A stretch of DNA of 64,000 nucleotides, taken from positions 1 to 64,000 of the forward strand of contig JAFGKT010000048.1 in assembly GCA_016928435.1 (NCBI GenBank). The letters run 5' to 3'. The notes beneath the pieces were generated by a model. That model was not told the DNA's origin, did not search any database, and was given only the letters and a program-made list of their open reading frames with translations. Made by a program: the position numbers and the translations under genes. Below, piece after piece: positions 42,101-51,975 of this stretch. This DNA comes from Sedimentisphaerales bacterium. GTDB taxonomy: Bacteria > Planctomycetota > Phycisphaerae > Sedimentisphaerales > SM23-30. Position 1 is the stretch's first letter. The number at the start of each line of letters is the position of its first letter.

Positions 42101-44911
42101 CAGTTGGCTACCAAGTGCTTCGCCACCGCCGAGACGGTCGAAGTTAGCCTTGGTTGTGTTCTGAGCAACAATGCTCGTCACAACCGCGTTATCATTCGCG
42201 TCGCTGCCGTTATCGATACCAACCGAAACCGTGCTAACCGGAGTACTCACTTCCAACAGACCGTGGTTGGTTTCAAACTCGAACCAAGAACCGTCGGTGG
42301 TACCTTCGGTTTCACGAACCGCAACGTCAGTTGCCAAGCCCGTGACACCGTTAATGTGAATCCGACCGATCATCGCGTCGGGAGCAGCAGCCATCATGCC
42401 GGCCGGGTCAATCGCGGCACCGCTTTGACCAACACCGCTAAATTCGTAAGGCGCGGTCACGCCAGCGTCACCGTTGCCGGCACCATCGATACCGTAAACA
42501 ATGGCCTCGCCGCCAACGATAATAATCTCATGGTTGAATTGGGTTACGCCGGCGCTAGCGAACTGGAACCATTGCGTACCAGGCAGAGTCAGAGGTTCGT
42601 TGGTGTCTCTATCCAACGTGCTGATGGTTACGTTCGGTCCCATGTCTAGGGTCGAGAAGCCGGCCACATCGTCATCAAGACCTGTGCCCAGTCCCTGGAT
42701 ACCGCGGCCATAGAAAGTGTGCTGTGCAGCACCGCCACTGGCGTCACCGGCAATCATAATGATCTCGACGGTGTTAAACTCATTGGCAACTTCGCCGATA
42801 TCACCGTACAGGTCACCTTCGATGCTGATCAGCGCCATGCTAGGCGTAGCAGGACCGAGGTTGCTTGCCCGGGTAATCTGAGTCACGTCGAATTCACTGG
42901 CTCCGCTGGTGCTTACAACCAATTCGGTCGCGGCACCCAAGCCGGCACCGGCCAGGTCATCAATCGAGACTCGCTCATCAGCACCGGCCGGGATCAACGT
43001 CAACGTCGCCGTTACCGGAGTCGTGGAAGCGTCAACCAAGTAGGTCTCGCCAGCCAGAACCATGCTAAGCAGCGGAGAAGCGTTGCGTGCCGCAACAATA
43101 GCGTTGCCGGCACCGGTCACTTCCGCACCAGTGGTCATATTCAGAGCAAACGGCAAGGCCGCACTGTAATCAGCGTCAATAGCGCCGTCGAGGGTGTCGT
43201 CGCCGTTATAAATAATCAGGTTGGCGTCAAAGTCGATGACGTCACCGGCATCACTGCCACCTGCAATCAGCGAACCGTTCGCAGCAGCATTCCAGATACG
43301 ACCGCTGATTTCACTGGCGGCAGTAATCGTCAAGCTGTCATTGTTTGCTGTGTCAACGACGTTAACACCGGCAAAGTCAACCGCGTTCGTCGGAGCGTTA
43401 TTGGTCGCGTCAGCTTGGGCCGTGCGAATCCGCAGTTCCGCGGCATTCGTCGCACCACCCTGAACCGTCAGCAAGCCAACCGTACCATCGCCTTGGATGT
43501 CAACGCGAGCGAAACCGTTATTGGCGGTAATCTCGCCAACCGGACGCACCGTCGTGTTGTCACCGGCGGTGCCGTTGGTGTTGATGATCAGCGTGTTGGC
43601 ACCTGCCGTACCAATTGTCGTACCAGCGGTTACAGCCGGCATCGCACCGGTGTCGTCATTGGTATCGGCATTCATGTTAAAGGTCACGTTAGCGCCGGCA
43701 GCGATAGAACCGGTCGTCGCAATGGCATCGGTCATACCGTCGTCAGCGGTGAAGACTACCGGACCAACTTGGCCCAGAGCCAGCAATGGCGTCGTTCCGC
43801 CAACCTCGCCGATCGTACCAACCGCGGCACCACCATCGGTATCGGCGGCGTCATCAGCGGTAAAGGCTACCTGCCCCGCGCCATGGCCGATGTAAGGTGA
43901 ATCAATCGTGCCGATGTTCTCAGCGTTAAATGTCACCGTAGCAGCGCCATCGCCAATTCTGTCGCCGACAGAAATGCTCGGGATGTCGCCGCCGTTGTTG
44001 TCGGCGTCAGCATCGAACAGGATAGCACCATTCGCACCGCCAACAGCACCCGTTACGCTAAATGCGCCCATGCCGTCGTTGATGTTAAAGGTAATGTTAT
44101 TGCCGCCGTTGGCTTGTACGTCACCAGCCCAGGTGAACGTGCCCATACTGTCGGCTGCCACAACGCAAGCACCATTGGTCGATGCCAGATCAACATCAGC
44201 GTCTGTTGATGAAATGTTGCCCAAGGTACCGGTACCGTTAGTTGCCACAATCAGACGAACCGGCATATTGGCCGTCGTAATCGAGCCGAATGTAATGTTG
44301 CCAATACCCGAGTTGGCTAACCCGGTGAACACTTCAGGCGTATTGGCAATCGCCGGATCACCAACACTGGCCGCCGTGGCTACTTGTACCGTAGCGGTGT
44401 CAGCCACATAACCAGGAATCGTAAAGTCTTGATCCAGGCTGGCAGCACCATCGCCATCAACCGTGGTAATGCCGCTACCAATGACCAGCGTCAAGCTAGT
44501 CGTATCCGCAGCCAAGCCGCTTACGTTAACCTCGCCAATGGCTTGGCTACTGGCAATAACGATCACTGCTGCGTTACCTGCACTGGTATCCTGAACTGTA
44601 ATGTTCAGTACCGCCGTATCCGCGGCAACACCGCCATCGACAAAGTCCGCTACCGAAATGCTGTCGATACCGGAACTAGATGCACCTAGAGCCAGAAAAC
44701 CATCGGTAGCATCCCATGCGCCGTCGCCGATGACCGCGCCGGTATCCCATGTCACGAACTCACCCGGAGCCAATACCAGCGCCGGGGCGATACGTTCTTC
44801 GAGCTCTTCAGCACGAAGTCTGCCGAATCTATTGAATCGGCGGTTAAGGGTTGAAGTTTTCGTAAATTCCTTTTTTGCTTTCTTGATCAGTTTGCGAAGC
44901 CCGTTGGCCAT
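39116..44911 (-). CDS. Giant (1931 aa) acidic, Gly/Ala/Asp/Thr-rich surface or exported protein with LEPR-XLL-like N-terminal motif
   Basis: N-terminal basic MANGLRKLIKKAKKEFTKTSTLNRRFNRFGRLRAEELEERIAPALVLAPGEF; beta-repeat texture; Asp-rich Ca-binding-like DGNNDGDYTDTDETP and DGDNDNSYDNDEA. Confidence 0.85.
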   Translation of the reverse strand: MANGLRKLIKKAKKEFTKTSTLNRRFNRFGRLRAEELEERIAPALVLAPGEFVTWDTGAVIGDGAWDATDGFLALGASSSGIDSISVADFVDGGVAADTAVLNITVQDTSAGNAAVIVIASSQAIGEVNVSGLAADTTSLTLVIGSGITTVDGDGAASLDQDFTIPGYVADTATVQVATAASVGDPAIANTPEVFTGLANSGIGNITFGSITTANMPVRLIVATNGTGTLGNISSTDADVDLASTNGACVVAADSMGTFTWAGDVQANGGNNITFNINDGMGAFSVTGAVGGANGAILFDADADNNGGDIPSISVGDRIGDGAATVTFNAENIGTIDSPYIGHGAGQVAFTADDAADTDGGAAVGTIGEVGGTTPLLALGQVGPVVFTADDGMTDAIATTGSIAAGANVTFNMNADTNDDTGAMPAVTAGTTIGTAGANTLIINTNGTAGDNTTVRPVGEITANNGFARVDIQGDGTVGLLTVQGGATNAAELRIRTAQADATNNAPTNAVDFAGVNVVDTANNDSLTITAASEISGRIWNAAANGSLIAGGSDAGDVIDFDANLIIYNGDDTLDGAIDADYSAALPFALNMTTGAEVTGAGNAIVAARNASPLLSMVLAGETYLVDASTTPVTATLTLIPAGADERVSIDDLAGAGLGAATELVVSTSGASEFDVTQITRASNLGPATPSMALISIEGDLYGDIGEVANEFNTVEIIMIAGDASGGAAQHTFYGRGIQGLGTGLDDDVAGFSTLDMGPNVTISTLDRDTNEPLTLPGTQWFQFASAGVTQFNHEIIIVGGEAIVYGIDGAGNGDAGVTAPYEFSGVGQSGAAIDPAGMMAAAPDAMIGRIHINGVTGLATDVAVRETEGTTDGSWFEFETNHGLLEVSTPVSTVSVGIDNGSDANDNAVVTSIVAQNTTKANFDRLGGGEALGSQLGLNPATSVSDADAMLGNMIVQSMSNPGAANINVVVTGNSGPITLTGDDYIDATQAAITGEAVGSRDNGSLIADGTNTSAAIAIGGNLAGALTIPGIIHNGQTSGADILVGIAIDGNNDGDYTDTDETPSGSVNANIYIGDAPETDILVADDINNDVIVTGVNDDLEDNNIEQDGDLRGIKVGDELGNNGDSDVVVIAGTTTAIIADGMSTQPSLNSDIFIGGNTGGDRAEHVLDADVLIEGTGITSAAVIGGSVGVESVTIIDHEVFGDLGDIDYIGVTAAVAGGDQAGAIVVQWAANAFGNGTDTIGDVYIINDGAAAAGLYVVDLNGDAMDIGNVIALDAVTANFVIASPANVGWFVVDDDADVDTSAELLAQITGAYPAGLPAGMTAINNATIVYAPTLLDTAAGDDVDDLPIDVILQVQSSGGVIAEGDVEIVADIPGAIGDIISQDGNIDGDVHSGVSIGSIVASLDIDGEFIAEGVLAVTYTADDAGGPIGLYSLTGIPTWFDGGILSESGDIGENRNMLASMWTGTPWFVDGDNDNSYDNDEATEARFVAYADPTIVQGIDLLVDQAMGDFFLPTGSISATIQSGGDFGGINVPSGSAWVQLQVAFTADIDRIICPNNWHDAQGNVESSWNHDRTNVLVINGEDVVVVGAALNTNGLDVSVTGATTLAIVDGTSIRLVGGLAAGSTLDVSGDVNVLTVDGAWLGTINITPNPDDASNGEVARVVATDTIAVGADLNAFNFGVIDAAAAQLANVTTTGTFGVNEGVHWLNMAGQDQTLALVGGGVITTNFTRIFDKLTDVDVNGYGVANILSLNADMAPTSNTDWASIIDLYRVVNNVRAGIGDSVLSDDGDYAAPGTAHVDTVDINGTVMTTGLVVDGDAADINAGRHLFGLWVGGDAGDVSVTGGSILSQAFIRGDAHSISCSNHVMGLRVGGDVTALQAGMLLNSTVQGHTTNLNVNTHAIGNTFSGGVTAWNIGGFNLWNSGLI

Positions 44912-45836
44912 AACAGCGATCTCCTTTCGCGTCGGTTTTTTATAGTACCAAACCGTTTAGTTTAAGTTTCCCATGTTTATTGCATTGTTAATGACGTTTT
45001 TGTTTTGTCCACCTACCTCGTATGTTAAATCGGATTTTGCACCGTCTTAAAAGAAGTTTTCTCGTCTATTGTTTACCACCACAACACCACTATCAGCTAC
45101 GGCCCAATAGACAATGGCCGTAGAAATAGCCCTACTTCATGTAATTGTCTGCTATTTAGGCGGATAAGTTTTAATTTTTCAAGGGTTTTTTTAGAAAATT
45201 TTATTCAGTGACCTCCATTTATGCTAAAAGAAAACATATCACACATAGACTGTTACCAAAACACCAAATCCCGGCTATCAGAACTGGTAATCGCCTTTCG
45301 GGCCCACCATAGAGCTACCGGAACCAATTAATTCATATATTTTCAGTGCGTTCTGCAATCCCAGATTCCTACTAATATCGAGTTCGCTCACCTCCGGCCA
45401 CAAACTCTGTTATAGCCCTCTCAACTCCCCGAAGGAATTGCCGCATTCACGGCAATAAACAAATCTGTCAATGCAGTTACAATGCCCAATGCTGTCCACA
45501 CACACTCACCTTCGTCGATATTGAATCTGTTACAATAGCAACAACAACTCCGCGCTCAGCTAGAATGCCGCTAGGAGCTAAAATGAGCCAGAAACAGCAG
45601 AATGGACAAAAAACGCCTTCAGATTTTGATAATTATCGCTTCTGAGGTTTTATGTCAAGCAGTATCTTGGTTTTTTGACCAAAAAACACCGCTATTATCA
45701 CAATTGCCCAAATCCGCCCTAACAGCACTGCCCATAAGGTAGCAAAGGGGCCTACCAACAGCAATCGCACACAAGAACCGGTGGATCGCGCCGAAGCATA
45801 AAACTGCCTCGGCACGACACCTTTATGCTCAAGTCA

Positions 45837-46202
45837 TTACTTCTTCTGAGCGTCCGGGCTCAAGCGTCGTTGAACATTCAGTTCAATCACGCCGAAGTTC
45901 TGCTCGTGACGCATAATCGTCTGTTGCAGGGCCGCAAACAGGCGTTTGGCTGTGAATTGATTCATCACTATGCGCTGGCCAACCTTAATCGTCTGATCCT
46001 GACGACTATAAGGGCTCGGATTCAGGGCGAAATCAACAATAATCTCTTCCGGAGTACCAGTGACCCGGCAGAAATTCGAGTACGCCGCATCCAAACCAGC
46101 ATCATCAAGGGTAATACGAACCTGCTGCTGCTCACCAGCGCCCTCGCCGGGCTTTTCAACTATAGCAGCTTCAGTGTCTTTCTTCTTAGCATCGTCAGCC
46201 AT
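45837..46202 (-). CDS. DUF3467-like protein
   Basis: QVRITLDDAGLDAAYSNFCRVTGTPEEIIVDFALNP...IVMNQFTAKRLFAALQQTIMRHEQNFG; start set to Met at 46202. Confidence 0.82.
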   Translation of the reverse strand: MADDAKKKDTEAAIVEKPGEGAGEQQQVRITLDDAGLDAAYSNFCRVTGTPEEIIVDFALNPSPYSRQDQTIKVGQRIVMNQFTAKRLFAALQQTIMRHEQNFGVIELNVQRRLSPDAQKK

Positions 46203-46636
46203 GAAACTATTTCCTTTCGCAGACAAACAAAAAACCTGTGACAAACACAAAATCTATCAAGCAACTTAACAACACTGTAATACTGTCAACCAAGATGCTT
46301 ATCAAGATGCCCTTAGGGTTCCATCCAAAGGGCCAAACAATATCTACTAAACGCCAGTTGCCTGACGCAGAGATACTTTATTTCGCTAATTGCCCTTGCT
46401 GTCAAGAAAAATTAACCCGCGGCACTGCCAAATATCCTTTATCACACACCTGATATCGCGTCTAAGCATCAAAAACTCCCCCCGGATACCAATTACCGCG
46501 AAAACCCCCGCTCTTGACGAATCCGATCCGGTAAGGTAGCCTGCAACATAAAATACATAACCGACCATCAAACGCCGGCCTTACTCCTTCGCTCAAAGCA
46601 CCAAAAGTAGAGCCGCGTCATTCGCAAGAGGAACAA

Positions 46637-48232
46637 ATGTCCGCACAATCTGAAAAAAAAACGCCGAAAACCGCCCTTGAATCCTGCCGTGACGCCCTCG
46701 AATCCCTTGTAATCGCTTTTATCTTGGCGTTTGTATTTCGAGCCTTTGTGGTCGAAGCCTTTGTTATTCCAACCGGCAGCATGGCAGATTCTTTAAGAGG
46801 CGCCCACTTCCATATGGTTTGTCCCAATTGCGGATACGAATACAACTACGGCTTCACTCCCCAAAGCTACGGCTACGGCCCCGACAGCAGAGGCTTAATA
46901 CCACCAGCACCCATCACCGTCGTGCCCAACCAAGCCAGAATCGTCCAGCAAAACGGCGACATAAGAAACCATGCGCCGACCGGCGAACCACTGTGTCCTA
47001 TGTGCGGCTGCGCCGTCGGAACCGCTGTTCGACAACGTGTAAACAACGGCGACCGAATCCTTGTCCTAAAATACATCTACCACCTCTCCGAGCCCCAACG
47101 CTGGGATGTCATCGTTTTCAAAAACCCCCGTTTGCCGCAAGAAAACTACATCAAACGCCTAATCGGCAGACCTGGAGAAACCGTCGAACTTATCGACGGC
47201 GATGTCTATGTCAACAACGTCATTCAACGTAAGCCCGAGCATGTTCAACGGGAACTGTGGATCGAAATCTTCAATAGCGACTACCAAAGCCCTTTGCATA
47301 CCGACCAAAACTATGTGCGAGGCCTCGAAACCCCCAACCTCTGGCAACAGCCCATAGACATCCAACAGCCAGAAACCTGGACCATCGATTACGCTCAACA
47401 TCAATTCGACTTCAACGGCAGCGAGCAACCCGCCGCTGTCAGTTTCACCCACGAACGTCTTGGTTTCACCCTCGCCAATTTCGACGCTTATAACGGCTAT
47501 CGAACTGACCGCGATAATGTCGCCAGCGATCTCAAAATCGCTTTCACCATCATACCCCAAAGTCAAGAATCCAGCATCGAACTAACCCTCGGAAAGTACG
47601 GCCGACAGTACCGCGCCACCGTCAACCTCGCCGGCCAATATCAAATCACCGACCTCTACAACAGCACAGTTGTAGCCCAAGGCAATTTCACCTCCCTAAC
47701 CATGGGCCGTCCAGTAATAATTTCTTTTGCCAACCTCGATCATCAACTCACCCTGAACGTGGAAAACGACTCTATTACTTACAACGGGCCATCTGATCCC
47801 CAAGAATGGGGCTATGATCCCCAGTGGCACCATACCCCCCAAAGTGCCATGCCTCTGCCAACCGTTGACATCGCCGCACAAGGCCAACCGTTCGCCCTCC
47901 AACATGTTCAGCTATTTCGCGACGTCCACTACACCAATTCCAATTTGGACAACGGAAGCGCCCCAGGGCATGGCACCGAAGGCAACCCCATCACCCTCCA
48001 AGACGACCAATTCTTCGCTCTGGGCGATAACAGCCCAGTCAGCGGCGACTCACGCGTTTGGAGCCAGCCCGGTATCGGCAATCGCTCAACAAGCTACGAC
48101 GCAGGCATCGTACCCCGAGACTACATCATGGGCCGAGCCTTCTTCGTCTATTGGCCTGCCGGCTACACCATCCACCCCAACGTCAGATTCGCACTCATAC
48201 CCAACGTAGGCGACATGCGATTTATTCATTAA
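46637..48232 (+). CDS. lepB: Signal peptidase I with zinc-ribbon-like and large internal insertions
   Basis: FVIPTGSMADSLRG (Ser), ENYIKRLIGRPGETVELIDGDVYVNN (Lys), FFALGDNSPVSGDSRVW; extra CPNC...CPMC and about 250-aa insertion. Confidence 0.9.
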   Translation: MSAQSEKKTPKTALESCRDALESLVIAFILAFVFRAFVVEAFVIPTGSMADSLRGAHFHMVCPNCGYEYNYGFTPQSYGYGPDSRGLIPPAPITVVPNQARIVQQNGDIRNHAPTGEPLCPMCGCAVGTAVRQRVNNGDRILVLKYIYHLSEPQRWDVIVFKNPRLPQENYIKRLIGRPGETVELIDGDVYVNNVIQRKPEHVQRELWIEIFNSDYQSPLHTDQNYVRGLETPNLWQQPIDIQQPETWTIDYAQHQFDFNGSEQPAAVSFTHERLGFTLANFDAYNGYRTDRDNVASDLKIAFTIIPQSQESSIELTLGKYGRQYRATVNLAGQYQITDLYNSTVVAQGNFTSLTMGRPVIISFANLDHQLTLNVENDSITYNGPSDPQEWGYDPQWHHTPQSAMPLPTVDIAAQGQPFALQHVQLFRDVHYTNSNLDNGSAPGHGTEGNPITLQDDQFFALGDNSPVSGDSRVWSQPGIGNRSTSYDAGIVPRDYIMGRAFFVYWPAGYTIHPNVRFALIPNVGDMRFIH

Positions 48233-48269
48233 ACCTTACCAAACACTCTCTCCTTAACAGGCCCGCAAC

Positions 48270-49046
48270 ATGACCACCAAAGCCGTACTCTTCGATCTTG
48301 ATGAAACCCTCATGTACGAAGAGACCTCCAACCAGCAATCCTTCCAAGTCGCCTGCCAACTCGCCGCCGAACGATACCCCGTCACCGCCGACCAAATCTA
48401 CCAAGCACTCACGCAAAAATCCGATGCTCTTTGGCAAGCAGGTCCTTTCTTTCAATTCCTCGACTCGCTCGGCACCGCGTATTGGGAAGGACTATGGGGA
48501 CAATTCTCCGGCAATTGGCCTAACTTCAATCAAATCCGGCCTTGGATCGAAGACTTCCGCGCTCAGTCTTGGCAGCAGGCTCTGCAATCTCTCGATATCG
48601 ATGACCACGCCTTAGCCGATTACATGGCCGAAACCTTCATTCAAGATCGCGCCCACCGCCACACCGCCTTCGATCATGCCCACCAACTGCTCGCCGACCT
48701 ATCGAAAAAATACAAACTCGCCCTCATAACCAACGGCGTGCCCGATATCCAGTGGTGCAAAATCAACGCCCTTAACTTCGCCCCTTACTTCCAAGCCGTC
48801 CTAATATCCGGCGAACTAGGCATCGGCAAACCCGACCCAAAAATCTTCAACCTCGCCCTAGAAAAATTAGGGACATCTGCTTCTAATGCCGTCATGGTTG
48901 GCAACAGTCTATCCCGCGATATCGCCGGCGCCCACAACGCACAAATCCGCTCCATCCTCATCGACACCACCGACCCCGAAGCCCACACCGACATCACCCC
49001 CGACGCCGTAATCTCCCAACTAGATCAACTTCCACCACTGCTCTAA
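48270..49046 (+). CDS. HAD-family hydrolase
   Basis: AVLFDLDETLMYEE, LALITNGVPDIQ, GELGIGKPDPKIFNLAL, VMVGNSLSRDIAGAHNA. Confidence 0.92.
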   Translation: MTTKAVLFDLDETLMYEETSNQQSFQVACQLAAERYPVTADQIYQALTQKSDALWQAGPFFQFLDSLGTAYWEGLWGQFSGNWPNFNQIRPWIEDFRAQSWQQALQSLDIDDHALADYMAETFIQDRAHRHTAFDHAHQLLADLSKKYKLALITNGVPDIQWCKINALNFAPYFQAVLISGELGIGKPDPKIFNLALEKLGTSASNAVMVGNSLSRDIAGAHNAQIRSILIDTTDPEAHTDITPDAVISQLDQLPPLL

Positions 49047-49057
49047 CCCCAAAGTAG

Positions 49058-49076
49058 CACAAGCGTCTCGCTTGTG
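49058..49076. repeat. Perfect 8-bp hairpin CACAAGCG-TCT-CGCTTGTG between convergent genes
   Basis: Direct reading; lies between the HAD gene (+) and lpxI (-). Confidence 0.7.
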
Positions 49077-49128
49077 TCATTCTTGCGAAGACTCCGAATC
49101 CATCCCTGACACTTCTAATCCCCGCACG

Positions 49129-49983
49129 TTACCGCCCCACTATGGCGATCTTATTCTTATCCGCCGCCTTAACAGTATCAGGCAAATCAATTAACAGCGT
49201 CTTGCCTGCCTCCACCGCCACGCACACCGCCCCGTTACGTTTCAAATTCTCTATCGTCGCCACCCCCACCGTCGGCACATCAAAGCGCATATCCTGGTTC
49301 GGCTTGGCCGTCTTTATCAGCGTCCACCCACCAGCCTTACACAACTGCCCCGCCCGCTCGATCATCTTATCCGTCCCCTCTATCGCCTCTACCGCGATAA
49401 CTTCCTTCTCCTTCACCGCAATCGCCTGGCCGATATCCAAATCCCCCATCCGCTTAACAATCGACCAACCAAACTCAATATCCGCTAACACAGCCGCGCT
49501 CGGCTGAGTTCGGGTCATCACCCCTTCATGCGCCAAATGCTCTTTACAATATTGTACCGAATCTTCCAAAATAATACCTCCCGTCGCCAGCTCATCCGCT
49601 AACGCCGATAGCAGCGTATCGTTGCGTTTATCTTTGCCCCGCAATCTACTATACCACAAACGGAACGCCCGCCAATCCGGCCGATACTGCAATATCCGCC
49701 ATGGCGTATAAATCTTTCGCTTCGCCACTCGCCCCACCATTATCGTTCCACTGACCCCATGCCTTGACAAATGCCTTATCCACCGCCCAGGCCTCGCGAT
49801 CGGCACCCACTTAAAAACATCCACATGTTCCGCCAACTCCGCATCCGCCTGATCCGCAAACGCCGCGCAAACCACTCGCAGCCCAGCCGCTCGCGCACCG
49901 TCCGCCACCAAAAAAGGTAACCGCCCCTGACCCGCGATCAAGCCCAAAACCCCCTTAGCATCTTTTTCACCTGTTACCGTCAC
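49129..49983 (-). CDS. lpxI: LpxI-family UDP-2,3-diacylglucosamine pyrophosphatase
   Basis: LGLIAGQGRLPFLVADGARAAG...VAKRKIYTPWRI...CKAGGWTLIKTAKPNQDMRFDVPTVGVATIENL. Confidence 0.88.
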   Translation of the reverse strand: MTVTGEKDAKGVLGLIAGQGRLPFLVADGARAAGLRVVCAAFADQADAELAEHVDVFKWVPIARPGRWIRHLSRHGVSGTIMVGRVAKRKIYTPWRILQYRPDWRAFRLWYSRLRGKDKRNDTLLSALADELATGGIILEDSVQYCKEHLAHEGVMTRTQPSAAVLADIEFGWSIVKRMGDLDIGQAIAVKEKEVIAVEAIEGTDKMIERAGQLCKAGGWTLIKTAKPNQDMRFDVPTVGVATIENLKRNGAVCVAVEAGKTLLIDLPDTVKAADKNKIAIVGR

Positions 49984-50044
49984 GCGCCTAAACCGCCTGC
50001 CTGTCCCCTATTTTAAGCTTGATATCAGTATCCCGCCCCGCAAC

Positions 50045-51076
50045 CTACGATTTGCCTTTGATGAAATTCCGCACTGTCTTATCCAGCTCTCGCAGTTTCT
50101 TGCGAAAGTCCGGCAAATCTTTTATCAGTGTCAAACTGCGCTTGGCCAACGTCAAAGGCATCGCCGGCGAACCCGCCAGCGTCTCACCATCTTCCACACT
50201 ATTGGTAACACCCGACTTAGCCGCGATCGTCACTTGATCACCAATCTTGATATGCCCCACCACGCCGACCTGTCCGCCGAACACACAATATTTACCAGTC
50301 TCCACACTCCCAGCAATACCCACCTGCGCCACCAGCAAATTATGAGGCCCAATCTTGGTATTGTGTCCAATAGCAATCAAATTGCTGAACTTGCACCCCT
50401 TGCCGATCACCGTATCACCCAACGTACCACGGTCAATCGCGCAGTTAGCGCCAATCTCCACATCGTCTTCGATAACCACCGCCCCAATTTGCGGTATCTT
50501 ATGATGCACGCCCCCGTGCGTGGCGTAACCAAACCCATCCTGGCCCACCACCGTACCGCTATGAATCGTCACACGGTCGCCAATCGTACACCCATCATAA
50601 ATCGTTACATTCGGATAAATGATGCAGTCTTTCCCTATCGTCGTGCCGGGCCCCACCGTGCAGTTCGGATATATCCGCGTACCCGCGCCAATCTCCACAT
50701 TTTCCGATATGCAGGTGAAATCGTGAATATCCACGTTCTCCCCTATTGTCGCTGACTCCGCCACGCTCGCTCGCGCACTCACACCGATAGGCCTATGCTC
50801 CCGATGACCATGGATCAAAACCACAATCTGCATAAAAGCGTAATACGGATCACGACAACGAATCAGCGTCCGCCCCGTCACCTCAACGTCTTCACCCACC
50901 ACAATCACCGAAGCCTTCGACTCCGCGATCTGTTTCTCGTACTTCAGGTTCGCCAAAAAACTAACATCCCCCGCCTCCGCGTCCGTCAGCGTCGCAGCAC
51001 CAGTTATAACTTGCGAACTGTCCCCCTCGACCACCCCACCAACATGTTCCGCTAATTGTTGTACGGTCTTTTCCAA
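50045..51076 (-). CDS. lpxD: UDP-3-O-acylglucosamine N-acyltransferase
   Basis: LbH hexapeptide repeats; [62 protein letters not shown]. Confidence 0.95.
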   Translation of the reverse strand: MEKTVQQLAEHVGGVVEGDSSQVITGAATLTDAEAGDVSFLANLKYEKQIAESKASVIVVGEDVEVTGRTLIRCRDPYYAFMQIVVLIHGHREHRPIGVSARASVAESATIGENVDIHDFTCISENVEIGAGTRIYPNCTVGPGTTIGKDCIIYPNVTIYDGCTIGDRVTIHSGTVVGQDGFGYATHGGVHHKIPQIGAVVIEDDVEIGANCAIDRGTLGDTVIGKGCKFSNLIAIGHNTKIGPHNLLVAQVGIAGSVETGKYCVFGGQVGVVGHIKIGDQVTIAAKSGVTNSVEDGETLAGSPAMPLTLAKRSLTLIKDLPDFRKKLRELDKTVRNFIKGKS

Positions 51077-51116
51077 AACTAATAACCTTATTCAAACTAA
51101 CCGAAAGAAATGTGTC

Positions 51117-51136
51117 ATTCCCGCGCAGGCGGGAAT
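51117..51136. repeat. REP-like short palindrome ATTCCCGC-GCAG-GCGGGAAT
   Basis: TCATTCCCGCGCAGGCGGGAATCCAGG upstream of lpxD. Confidence 0.7.
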
Positions 51137-51467
51137 CCAGGGAAAACAGCTTCGCCGGAGGCGAGTCCACTTTGATACTCTAAGTTCTTCACAAATGCTA
51201 CTGATACGATTATTCTTCTCAATGAACCGGTCAGTTTGAGTACCTTAACAATAATTCACTCTACAAATTAACCACTTGTCAATCAAGCAATTATAAGTAC
51301 CTCGCCCCACAAGTCAACAATAACATAAATCCAATCCCCCACCAAATTGGCAGACCACTACCACCTAAACTACTGCTAACAATAACATTACACATCCCAC
51401 CGTCGCCATGCTCATCCCCCATATCGCCATTCCCACCTACCCCACTTCCGTGCATTGTGCCTCTGAA

Positions 51468-51923
51468 TCAATCCACTTGCTCGAAATTTGGAATTATGTT
51501 TTCCCTTACGTATGGCCCAAACCACCTTCCATGGGGATCAGGAGGAAAGCTGCCGATTTTTTGCAGGGATTGTATATGCCCCTTCAAGTTAGGCATCTTT
51601 CTTACTGTATCAACAGATAATAGCCGCTCTAACGCACATATGTACATCATCATCTCGTCGGGATCGACATATACCTCAGCTTCCCATTCTTCAGCAGAAA
51701 TTTCAGGAACTAGAAAACAATAAGGCAATTCGCCCCAATTCCAGGCAGAGGCATACTGCCAATATTCATTAGTTATTTCATCCCTGTAAAGGCGATGCTC
51801 ACCATCAGGATGCTTCAACACAAGAGTCAGAGATTCTAGAATACTTCTTGTCTCCTTGGCTCGCCTATTTATAGCTTTGCGTGCAAACTCTATATGCGGA
51901 TATTTTGATAATGATTCAGACAT
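51468..51923 (-). CDS. Hypothetical protein (151 aa)
   Basis: Intact ORF in the same orientation as its neighbours; no recognised motif. Confidence 0.6.
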   Translation of the reverse strand: MSESLSKYPHIEFARKAINRRAKETRSILESLTLVLKHPDGEHRLYRDEITNEYWQYASAWNWGELPYCFLVPEISAEEWEAEVYVDPDEMMMYICALERLLSVDTVRKMPNLKGHIQSLQKIGSFPPDPHGRWFGPYVRENIIPNFEQVD

Positions 51924-51975
51924 AGTCTTCCTAATAGATAATCATATGCTTTTGCTGTTCACATCCCACTTCGCT

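Noticed and set aside
39197-43900. Long + strand ORFs (837, 283 and 393 aa) opposite the giant surface protein gene
   Set aside because: All three lie in the frame whose codons are exact reverse complements of the sense codons, so stops appear only where the sense strand uses TTA, CTA or TCA. The biased codon use of the giant gene keeps the frame open. The translations have no signal or domain character.
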